Positions 17,588-24,853 of a stretch of DNA of 64,000 nucleotides are shown in pieces. The position numbers were made by a program, and so were the translations under genes. Source of the DNA: Enterobacter cloacae subsp. cloacae ATCC 13047. GTDB lineage: Bacteria; Pseudomonadota; Gammaproteobacteria; Enterobacterales; Enterobacteriaceae. The stretch spans positions 434,001 to 498,000 of the forward strand of contig NC_014121.1 in the NCBI RefSeq assembly GCF_000025565.1. Direction: 5' to 3'. The notes below the pieces were generated by a model. The model saw nothing but the letters and a program-made list of their open reading frames with translations. It had not been told where the DNA came from and searched no databases. The first letter of the stretch is position 1. Each line of letters begins with the position of its first letter.

Positions 17588-18228
17588 GTCGTTTCCGCAA
17601 TGGCATGACCGCGCGGGATAATCATATTTTCTCCCTGCGCATCGCCTGTGCGCTGCTGTTCGCTGGCATGCTGATGGCCGGTATTGGCTGGATGCGTGCA
17701 CCGTCAGAACTTACCATCCACAATCCGCCGGATCTGCGTTCAGGCAGCACCCGTAAATGGTGGGAAGTGCCGCCTTCCACCGTGTACAGCTTTGCCTTCT
17801 ATATCTTTCAGCAGCTCAATTCCTGGCCAAAGAACGGCGAGGTGGATTATCCGGCAAAAATTGCCCAGATGAGTCCTTACCTGACGCCGTCCTGCCAGGA
17901 TTTTCTCAATAAAGACGCGGAGATGCGTAAAAACAGCGACGAGCTCCGGGACCGCGTGCGCGTGGTGTATGAGATCCCGCGCCGTGGCTACAGCAGCCGC
18001 AGCGTCACCATTCTCGATCAGGACCACTGGATAGCACAGCTCGATCTGGTGGCGGATGAGTATTACCACACTGAGCCGGTAAAACGTGCGCTGGTCCGCT
18101 ATCCGCTGAAAGTGGTGCGCTGGGAGGGTGATCCGGAACGCAATCCCTTCGGACTTGCTCTGGACTGTTATGCGGCCACCCCGCAGCGGCTGGAGGCCGT
18201 CACGCTGCCTGAGCCGGAGAAAAAGTGA
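17584..18228 (+). CDS. Integrating conjugative element protein, TIGR03746 (PFL_4703) family, VirB8/TraE-like
   Basis: A 214-residue bitopic membrane protein: cytoplasmic N-terminus (SRFRNGMTARDNHIFSLRI), a transmembrane helix (ACALLFAGMLMAGIGWM), then a periplasmic domain with STRKWWEVPPSTVYSFAFYI and SPYLTPSCQDFLN. This is the TraE/VirB8-like arrangement of the family (DUF2895). It should help nucleate the inner-membrane channel. The start at 17584 overlaps the previous stop and is preferred over the open frame reaching 17539. Confidence 0.87.
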   Translation: MSRFRNGMTARDNHIFSLRIACALLFAGMLMAGIGWMRAPSELTIHNPPDLRSGSTRKWWEVPPSTVYSFAFYIFQQLNSWPKNGEVDYPAKIAQMSPYLTPSCQDFLNKDAEMRKNSDELRDRVRVVYEIPRRGYSSRSVTILDQDHWIAQLDLVADEYYHTEPVKRALVRYPLKVVRWEGDPERNPFGLALDCYAATPQRLEAVTLPEPEKK

Positions 18229-19136
18229 TGAAGAACCCGTTAAAAAAATGCCGTCTGCTCCTGCTCGCCGGACTGATCCTGTCGGGCGCGGCAGACGCTG
18301 TGGAGCTGATGAAATGGGAACGTATCCCGCTGCAGGTTCCCCTGACGGTGGGTCAGGAGCGTATCGTTTTTGTGAATAAAAACGTGCGTGTCGGCTTTCC
18401 ACCCGCGCTTAACAATAAGCTGCGTATTCAGAGCACCGGCGGCGTGGTGTATCTCGATGCGAGTGAGGCGTTTCCGGTGACGCGGCTTGAGCTGCAGAAC
18501 AAGGAAAACGGGGAAATTATTCTGCTCGATGTATCAGCCGCACCGGGAAAAACCACGCGTGAACCCGTGAAAATTGTCTATGACGGCGAAGTGGCCACCG
18601 CAACCGCCAGTGACAGGCAGTCCGTCAGCAGCGAGGGTGACAGCACCGGCCGCAGTGCTCAACAGGCTGATACGGAAACCACAAAGCCGGACCGTAAGCC
18701 CGCGAAACTGAATGCACCGCTGCCGGTGGTCCTGACCCGCTATGCGGCCCAGAACATGTACGGTCCGTTGCGTACGGTTGAACCGGTGCCGGGTATCAGC
18801 CCGGTGTCACTGAAGCTGCCTTCCGTCATCACCACACTGATGCCTGCTGAACCGGTCACCGTCACGCCGATGGCCGCCTGGAGTCTGCAGGGCAGCAGCG
18901 TCGTCGCGCTGCAGGTCCGTAACCGTTCTGCCGGAAAGGTCATTCTTGATCCCCGCGCGCTGGAAGGTCAGTTTACCACGGCCACCTTCCAGCACCGCTG
19001 GCTGGGGCGCGCAGGCACACCGGAGGATACAACGGTCCTCTATCTGGTGACGCCCGGACGCCCGGAGGGTGCCTTCATTGCTGAGCCACCCTCGCTGCAG
19101 CCCGCTGACGGACATAAACGGAGAGCGAAAAAATGA
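18228..19136 (+). CDS. Integrating conjugative element protein, TIGR03749 (PFL_4704) family, TraK/VirB9-like
   Basis: A 302-residue exported protein with signal peptide (CRLLLLAGLILSGAADA), then VELMKWERIPLQVPLTVGQERIVFV, the hallmark of the family (DUF3438, TraK-like secretin partner). A Thr/Ser-rich linker lies at about 125-160, and C-terminal beta-rich repeats follow (MAAWSLQGSSVVALQVRN). Expected to be a periplasmic/outer-membrane core component. The start is ATG 18228 (or GTG 18225, the preceding codon); it overlaps the previous gene's TGA. Confidence 0.87.
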   Translation: MKNPLKKCRLLLLAGLILSGAADAVELMKWERIPLQVPLTVGQERIVFVNKNVRVGFPPALNNKLRIQSTGGVVYLDASEAFPVTRLELQNKENGEIILLDVSAAPGKTTREPVKIVYDGEVATATASDRQSVSSEGDSTGRSAQQADTETTKPDRKPAKLNAPLPVVLTRYAAQNMYGPLRTVEPVPGISPVSLKLPSVITTLMPAEPVTVTPMAAWSLQGSSVVALQVRNRSAGKVILDPRALEGQFTTATFQHRWLGRAGTPEDTTVLYLVTPGRPEGAFIAEPPSLQPADGHKRRAKK

Positions 19137-20656
19137 AGGCACCCTCCTCAAATCTTCTCGTGAAAGTCGCCGTTCCGGTGGTACTGGCCAGCGCGGTGGT
19201 GGTGGGCGTGAAATCCTGCTCAGGGGGGGGGAATCAGACGGCTGCACCACATACCGCCAGCAATGTTGCGCTGAAGGACCTGTCGCCGGAAGATCTCAAA
19301 GCGCTGGGTATTGAAGGTGACACGCCGCAGGACACACTGCGCACGGTGGTGGGAAATTTCCGCAAAGTGCAGGACCGTCTCGATACGCTCGCGGACGATA
19401 ACAAAAAGCTCAGCGACGAAAATAAAGCCCTGAAAACCACCAACAGCAATGTGGACACGCAGATTAATCAGGCAGTAAGCAATGCCCGTGCCGAGGAGGC
19501 GCAGAAACGCCAGCAGCTCAGTGCAGAGGTCACCGATCTCAGTACCCAGGTCAAACAGCTGATGGATCAGTTGCGCAATGGCGGTGCCGGCACGGAATCC
19601 GGAAAAAACAGCGGCTCCGGCAGTGATATTCCGATCGGGCTGGGCTATGACAGTGGGCTGAACAGCGGCGCCGCCGGCGTATCGTCTTCCGCTGATGGAC
19701 TTCATTGGGTGGAGCCAAAAGACGGTGTCCCCGTTGATGCCAGCGGCCGGCCGGTGACCGACAGCAACAAGAATAACGCCACAGGCTTCTCGTTTGCCAC
19801 GTCGTTTGCTGATACAGCTGATGCCGGTAAACAGGCCGTCGGCAACACCACAGCAGCGGTACAGACGCAGCTTACGGATGCACAGAAGGCCACCGACCCG
19901 GTGTACACGCTGCCGGAGAATTCCACCCTCGTTGGCAGTCGCGCGATGACCGCACTCCTGGGGCGCATCCCCGTGGATGGTAAAGTGACCGACCCCTATC
20001 CCTTTAAGGTGATGATTGGCAAAGACAACCTGACGGCAAACGGCATCGAGTTGCCTGACGTGCAGGGGGCCATTGTTTCCGGCACGGCGACGGGCGACTG
20101 GACGCTGTCATGCGTGCGGGGCTCCATTACCAGCATCACTTTTGTCTTCAGCGACGGCACGGTCAGGACGCTGCCTTCGCCTGACGGACAGGGGCAGAAC
20201 GGAAACAGCAGTAATCAGAACAGTCAGGGCGGTAATAGCAGCAGTATTGGCTGGTTGTCCGATGATAACGGTATTCCCTGCATCTCCGGGACGCGCAAGA
20301 GCAATGCTTCGACCTATCTGCCGACCATCGCCGCACTTGCGGCCGCCAGTGCGGCGGGTGATGCCGTGGCGGAAAACCAGAGTACCGGCCAGACCAACGC
20401 TTACGGTGGCGTGACCTCAACGCTCACCGGTAATGCCGGTCAGGCCGTACTGGGTAAAGCGCTCTCCGGCGGCATGCGTGAGACCGTTGACTGGGTGAAG
20501 GCCCGCTATGGCCAGACGTTTGATGCCATCTACGTGCCGCCGGGTCAGACAGTGGCTTTGCATATCACGCGCCAGCTGGCCATCGATTACGAGGAAAAAG
20601 GCCGCAGGGTTAAATACGATTTCAGCCTGGCCGGCAGCGGCACGGGCATGGACTGA
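19133..20656 (+). CDS. Integrating conjugative element protein, TIGR03752 (PFL_4705) family, TraB/VirB10-like
   Basis: A 507-residue scaffold protein with an N-terminal transmembrane helix (KVAVPVVLASAVVVGVK) and a coiled coil at about 85-145 (RKVQDRLDTLADDNKKLSDE). A Gly/Ser/Asn-rich linker is followed by a C-terminal VirB10/TraB-like domain (STLVGSRAMTALLGRIPVDG, YPFKVMIGKDNLTANG, DAIYVPPGQTVALHI). It should span from inner to outer membrane. A run of nine G at 19223-19231 encodes Gly codons just after the membrane helix. The ATG overlaps the previous stop by 4 nt. Confidence 0.9.
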   Translation: MKAPSSNLLVKVAVPVVLASAVVVGVKSCSGGGNQTAAPHTASNVALKDLSPEDLKALGIEGDTPQDTLRTVVGNFRKVQDRLDTLADDNKKLSDENKALKTTNSNVDTQINQAVSNARAEEAQKRQQLSAEVTDLSTQVKQLMDQLRNGGAGTESGKNSGSGSDIPIGLGYDSGLNSGAAGVSSSADGLHWVEPKDGVPVDASGRPVTDSNKNNATGFSFATSFADTADAGKQAVGNTTAAVQTQLTDAQKATDPVYTLPENSTLVGSRAMTALLGRIPVDGKVTDPYPFKVMIGKDNLTANGIELPDVQGAIVSGTATGDWTLSCVRGSITSITFVFSDGTVRTLPSPDGQGQNGNSSNQNSQGGNSSSIGWLSDDNGIPCISGTRKSNASTYLPTIAALAAASAAGDAVAENQSTGQTNAYGGVTSTLTGNAGQAVLGKALSGGMRETVDWVKARYGQTFDAIYVPPGQTVALHITRQLAIDYEEKGRRVKYDFSLAGSGTGMD

Positions 20657-20667
20657 CGGAGAGACTG

Positions 20668-21117
20668 ATGCAAAATGATATCCCTGATACCGCTGTGATG
20701 AGGTGGCGCAGTCTGCGTCCCGTCACGCTTTTCCTGACCGGAGCCGTGGCACTGCTGCTTGCCGGCTGCAGCACATCAAAAGATGAGATGCTCCCGCCGG
20801 GTGACAGCACCATGCTGGAACTGTGGAATGATGGTGCTTCAGCCACCCATGCAACCGGTGAGAGCCGGACCACCCTGCGCCGTCCGGTTACGGACAGTGA
20901 GCGGGTTATTTCACGGCAGACCCGGGACAGCTACAGCCGCACCCAGGAGAATGAAATCCAGCAGACGTTTCCGCGCCTGCCCAACCCCGACCTGGTGATG
21001 TACGTCTTCCCGCATCTGGCCGACGGCAACACGCCGGTGCCCGGTTACAGCACCGTATTTCCCTTCTACAGCCAGGTACAGTACGCGCTGCCCGGCGAGC
21101 GCACGGAGGATTTGTAA
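20668..21117 (+). CDS. Conjugative transfer region lipoprotein, TIGR03751 family (TraV/VirB7-like)
   Basis: A 149-residue lipoprotein with lipobox LLAGC at about residues 29-33 (AVALLLAGCSTSKDE), then an Arg/Thr-rich region and LPNPDLVMYVFPHLADGNTPVPGYSTVFPFY, which is the family's conserved C-terminus. Likely anchors the outer-membrane core. A closer in-frame ATG exists at residue 11, but the 20668 ATG has GGAGAGACTG before it. Its TAA overlaps the next ATG (TAATG). Confidence 0.88.
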   Translation: MQNDIPDTAVMRWRSLRPVTLFLTGAVALLLAGCSTSKDEMLPPGDSTMLELWNDGASATHATGESRTTLRRPVTDSERVISRQTRDSYSRTQENEIQQTFPRLPNPDLVMYVFPHLADGNTPVPGYSTVFPFYSQVQYALPGERTEDL

Positions 21118-23915
21118 TGGCCTTTTCACTTTTCCGTCGCAGGGCTGAAGCGCAGGAAGCACACCAGTACGGTGACGGGCCGTTTTCTGTTAACGGCCAT
21201 GAACCCCTGACGCGCGAGGGACGTCTGACCCGCAGCGAGGAAGCGAAGCTGTATGAGACGGCTCCGTCCATCATCGATCACATTCCCTGGGGGGAATATC
21301 TCCCTGAACATCAGTGCATCCTGCTTGATGACGGCGTGTCGGTCGGGGCAGTTTACGAAATCATCCCGGTGGGCACCGAGGGGCGTCCGGATTCCCGCCT
21401 GGAGGAAATTCGCGACGTGGTCGAAAACGCCCTGCAGGACAGTCTTCCGGAGCTGGATACACATCAGTGGGTGGTGCAGTTCTACTGTCAGGACGAGTCT
21501 GACCTGATGGTGTATATGGATAAGATCCGGGGGTATGTTAAGCCCCGGGCGCAGGGCACCGACTTCACCGACGCCTGGCTGAGGGAACAGGCCCGTCATC
21601 TGCAGAATGTGGCCACTGAAAAAGGCCTGTTTGTCGATGAGGCCGTCACCGGTGCGCCGTGGCGCGGTCAGATACGTCGTACGCGTATGGTCATCTACCG
21701 CTGGGTGGAGTCACCGTATCGTGACCCGATGGCCCCCGAGGTGCTGCTGAAGCAGGTCTGCGATCGCCTGACGGCCGCCATGAGCGGTGCCGGTATTCAG
21801 TGCCAGCGCCAGAACGGCGAGCAGATCCACAGCTGGCTGCTGCGCTGGTTCAACCCTGAACCAACGTGGGTGGATAAGGCCACACTGTATCGCTGTGCCA
21901 GACATACTGACGACGCTCCTGGCGAACTGCCGTTGCTGAATGATTTCAGTGAAAGCCTGTGGTTCACCCGCCCCCGCAGTGATGCGGAGAAAGGCGTATG
22001 GTGGTTTGATGACGTGGCGCACAGGGCGGTGCCGGTGGCTCGTCTGCGCAGCGCACCCACCACGGGGCACCTGACCGGCGAGGTCCGCCGTGGCGATAAT
22101 ATCAACGCCATTATGGACCTGCTGCCGGAAGGTACGGTGCTTGTCATGACGCTGGTTATCCATCCGCAGGACAAGCTGGAGGAAAACTTTGCCCGGCTGA
22201 GTCGTGACTCGATGGGGGAGAACGTGGATTCGCTGCGTGCCCGGGAGGATGCGGCCACCGCCCGCACTTACCTGGGTAATAAGCATAAACTGTATCGCGC
22301 GGCCATTACCCTGCTGATTAAAGCCCGCGACCTGCCTTCACTGGACAGTCGCTATCTCGACCTCAGCAGTAAGCTACTGAACTGCGGGCTGGAGCCGGTA
22401 AACCCGGAGCATGATATCGGGCCGCTCAGCACCTACATGCGTGCATTACCCATGTGCTTTAATCCGGAGCAGGACCGGCACAACTGGTATACCCGTCTGA
22501 TGTTCGTGCAGCATTTTGCCTGCCTGGCGCCGGTGTACGGGCGTGATACCGGCACCGGCAACCCGGGCTTTACCTTTTTTAACCGGGGCGGTGGTCCGCT
22601 GTCCGTCGATCCCCTCAACAAAAATGACCGTACGCAGAACGCCCACCTCCTGCTGTTTGGGCCGACCGGTGCAGGTAAATCGGCTACCGCACTTGATAAG
22701 CTGGCACAAATGATAGCCATTTACCGTTCACGTATCTTTTTACTGGAGGCGGGTAACAGCTTCGGGCTGGCCGGAGACTACTTTGAGTCCCTGGGACTCA
22801 CCGTTCATCGTGTCAGCATCAAGCCCGGTAAGGCCATCTCGCTGGCGCCGTTCGGTGATTCGCATCTGCTGATGCAGGAAAAACCGGATGAACTCATTAT
22901 CAGTGAAGACGCCCTGCCGGATATTGATGACGATGAGGACAAGGATGAAAAACGTGATGTGCTGGGTGAGATGGAGATTGCAGCACGCCTGATGATTACC
23001 GGCGGCGAGCCAGCGGAGGAGCAGAGAATGACGCGCGCCGATCGCGGGATGATCCGGGAAGCCATCATGATCGCTGCGCGGAGTACGTTTGAGGCCGGAC
23101 GGCAGATGTTGCCTGAAGATCTGATGTTTGCGCTGCAGGGCATCGCCCGGGATGCCGGGATGGGTGAGGACGGGCGCGAAAGGCGTACGGCCGCGCGCCG
23201 GGCCCGTGCTGAGGAAATGTCGGAAGCGCTACGGATGTTTACCGAAGGCTTTGAAGGTGAGCTGTTTAACCGTCCGGGTACGCCGTGGCCGGAGGCTGAT
23301 GTGACCATCGTTGACCTTGGTACGCTGGCGCGCGAAGGCTATGAGGCGCAGATGGCCGTTGCGGTGATTTCCCTGCTCAACACCATCAACAATATTGCTG
23401 AGCGCGAGCAGTACAGTGACCGGGATATTATCGTGTCGATCGATGAGGCGCATATCGTGACCGCAAATCCCCTGATGGGGCCTTATGCCACCAAGATTGT
23501 GAAAATGTGGCGTAAGCTGGGTGCCTGGCTCTGGCTGTTCACGCAGAACCTGGCCGACTTTCCGGATACGGCCAAAAAGATGCTCAATATGGCGGAGTGG
23601 TGGATTTGTCTGGTGATGCCCCCTGATGAAGTGGAGCAGATAGCGCGTTTTAAAACGCTGAACAGTGAACAGAAGGCGATGCTGTTGTCTGCCACCAAAC
23701 TTCCTAAAAAATATACGGAAGGCGTTATTTTGTCACGTAAGGTGCAGGCCCTGTTCCGTGCCGTGCCCCCGAGCCTCTACCTTGCTCTGGGTATGACAGA
23801 AAAAGAAGAGAAAGCTGAAAGACGCCTCATTATGAATGAATTACAGTGCAGTGAACTTGAGGCTGCGTTTCATGTTGCGCGCCGGCTTGATGAAAATCGC
23901 GGACTGAGTATCTGA
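21117..23915 (+). CDS. Conjugative transfer ATPase, TIGR03744 (PFL_4706) family, VirB4/TraC-like
   Basis: A 932-residue cytoplasmic ATPase that energises the type IV secretion channel. Walker A is GPTGAGKSAT near residue 515 and Walker B IIVSIDEAHIV near residue 772. A VirB4-type C-terminal motif region follows (WLWLFTQNLADFPDTAKKML). An acidic insertion DIDDDEDKDEKRD at about 600-615 looks like a loop. Start at 21117 by TAATG coupling to the lipoprotein gene. In related elements a Dsb-like gene often follows; here a different accessory segment does. Confidence 0.93.
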   Translation: MAFSLFRRRAEAQEAHQYGDGPFSVNGHEPLTREGRLTRSEEAKLYETAPSIIDHIPWGEYLPEHQCILLDDGVSVGAVYEIIPVGTEGRPDSRLEEIRDVVENALQDSLPELDTHQWVVQFYCQDESDLMVYMDKIRGYVKPRAQGTDFTDAWLREQARHLQNVATEKGLFVDEAVTGAPWRGQIRRTRMVIYRWVESPYRDPMAPEVLLKQVCDRLTAAMSGAGIQCQRQNGEQIHSWLLRWFNPEPTWVDKATLYRCARHTDDAPGELPLLNDFSESLWFTRPRSDAEKGVWWFDDVAHRAVPVARLRSAPTTGHLTGEVRRGDNINAIMDLLPEGTVLVMTLVIHPQDKLEENFARLSRDSMGENVDSLRAREDAATARTYLGNKHKLYRAAITLLIKARDLPSLDSRYLDLSSKLLNCGLEPVNPEHDIGPLSTYMRALPMCFNPEQDRHNWYTRLMFVQHFACLAPVYGRDTGTGNPGFTFFNRGGGPLSVDPLNKNDRTQNAHLLLFGPTGAGKSATALDKLAQMIAIYRSRIFLLEAGNSFGLAGDYFESLGLTVHRVSIKPGKAISLAPFGDSHLLMQEKPDELIISEDALPDIDDDEDKDEKRDVLGEMEIAARLMITGGEPAEEQRMTRADRGMIREAIMIAARSTFEAGRQMLPEDLMFALQGIARDAGMGEDGRERRTAARRARAEEMSEALRMFTEGFEGELFNRPGTPWPEADVTIVDLGTLAREGYEAQMAVAVISLLNTINNIAEREQYSDRDIIVSIDEAHIVTANPLMGPYATKIVKMWRKLGAWLWLFTQNLADFPDTAKKMLNMAEWWICLVMPPDEVEQIARFKTLNSEQKAMLLSATKLPKKYTEGVILSRKVQALFRAVPPSLYLALGMTEKEEKAERRLIMNELQCSELEAAFHVARRLDENRGLSI

Positions 23916-23926
23916 CAGGGGAATTC

Positions 23927-24331
23927 ATGAAGAAACTGACTATGGCACCGCCGATGGTCGTTGCGGACAAAGCGCTGATTGCGTCTGTCATTTTTACCGT
24001 ACCGCCGCAGGGTATGGCCTCGATAGGGCAGTCTGACAGCGTGTCGCTTGATACGCTGCTGCGGGAAATACTGAAACGTCTGAAAACACCGTTTTTGCTG
24101 TCGGTTTACCCGCACCGTGTTGGCCGTCGCAGTTGCGTGGCGGTACACCTGACGGATGAGAATGAAAAAAAACTGGATATCCTGATCACTGTGACTGGCA
24201 ATACGCTGTGGCCCGGTGAAGCGGAGTTCAGAAATGGCCTGCGCTGGAATGTCTGCGTACCCGACGCCACCGACCTGCTGTGGGTACTGAAGGAGATTGA
24301 CAGAGTTACGGGCGGGGAAATCTGCAGTTAA
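23927..24331 (+). CDS. Hypothetical 134-residue protein after the VirB4-like ATPase
   Basis: Not recognised. The protein is mixed alpha/beta, without a signal peptide or membrane segment (KKLTMAPPMVVADKALIASV, LLREILKRLKTPFLLSVYPH, ITVTGNTLWPGEAEFRNGLRW). It is 11 nt downstream of the ATPase, with AGGGGAATTC as ribosome-binding site, so it is the last gene of the second transfer operon before a large hairpin. It could be a regulator or an assembly factor; nothing visible decides this. Confidence 0.68.
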   Translation: MKKLTMAPPMVVADKALIASVIFTVPPQGMASIGQSDSVSLDTLLREILKRLKTPFLLSVYPHRVGRRSCVAVHLTDENEKKLDILITVTGNTLWPGEAEFRNGLRWNVCVPDATDLLWVLKEIDRVTGGEICS

Positions 24332-24337
24332 CAGGAC

Positions 24338-24384
24338 CTGCGTGTTTGTCGGACAGCGCAGTCTGCTGTCTGACAAATACGCAG
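24338..24384. terminator. 20-bp hairpin between the transfer operon and a convergent perC-like gene
   Basis: Bases 24338-24357 pair with 24365-24384 at 18 of 20 positions around a 7-nt loop (CTGCGTGTTTGTCGGACAGC against GCTGTCTGACAAATACGCAG). The two mismatches are GT wobbles. A second smaller stem GCGGGC/GCCCGC follows at about 24393-24413. There is no long T tract, so it may work as a bidirectional terminator, an RNA-processing site or a protein-binding site. Confidence 0.55.
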
Positions 24385-24492
24385 GCTGCGGGTGCGGGCG
24401 GCAAAGAGCCCGCGTTGATTTGCCTTTCAGTCCTTCGGGAATATCGTGTCTGAAACATTACAGTCTGCCTCTTCGATGCCAGTCCCGAGTTG

Positions 24493-24726
24493 TCAGTAGC
24501 CATTGTTGTAGCGACTCTGCATTTTATACAGGCGTCGTGTTTCATTTCGTCGTCCGTCCGGTGCTATGTTTGCGCCCATACTGATGCAGTGTTCCCTGCG
24601 ACGGGCAATGGCTTCCCGTACGGCATCGTCGTCCGACAGGTCCATCACAGCCAGCCACCGGCGGGCGGCACGGCGCCACTGCCCCCGGTGTTCCAGACTT
24701 TCAGCAATACTGTCTTTCAGTTCCAT
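24493..24726 (-). CDS. PerC-family transcriptional regulator (minus strand)
   Basis: The region RGQWRRAARRWLAVMDLSDD followed by AREAIARRREHCIS-like residues is the PerC-family core (tryptophan-rich RRAARRWL and the ARRREHC tail), as in the EPEC activator PerC and its phage relatives. PerC proteins switch on horizontally acquired promoters. The start was set at ATG 24726, behind GGAGATAT, giving 77 residues; the frame is open to 24750 (85 residues). It lies opposite to the transfer operon, convergent with the 134-residue gene and divergent from the GHKL gene, so it may control one or both. Confidence 0.75.
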   Translation of the reverse strand: MELKDSIAESLEHRGQWRRAARRWLAVMDLSDDDAVREAIARRREHCISMGANIAPDGRRNETRRLYKMQSRYNNGY

Positions 24727-24853
24727 ATATCTCCATCGCCAGGCAGTCATGACATTGCCGGCTATTCTTCCACAGACGCAATCACAGTTCTTTATTTAAC
24801 CCTCAGCGCGCTTACGGAAAATGGCATCTGAACCCCCATATCGGAGACTTCTG

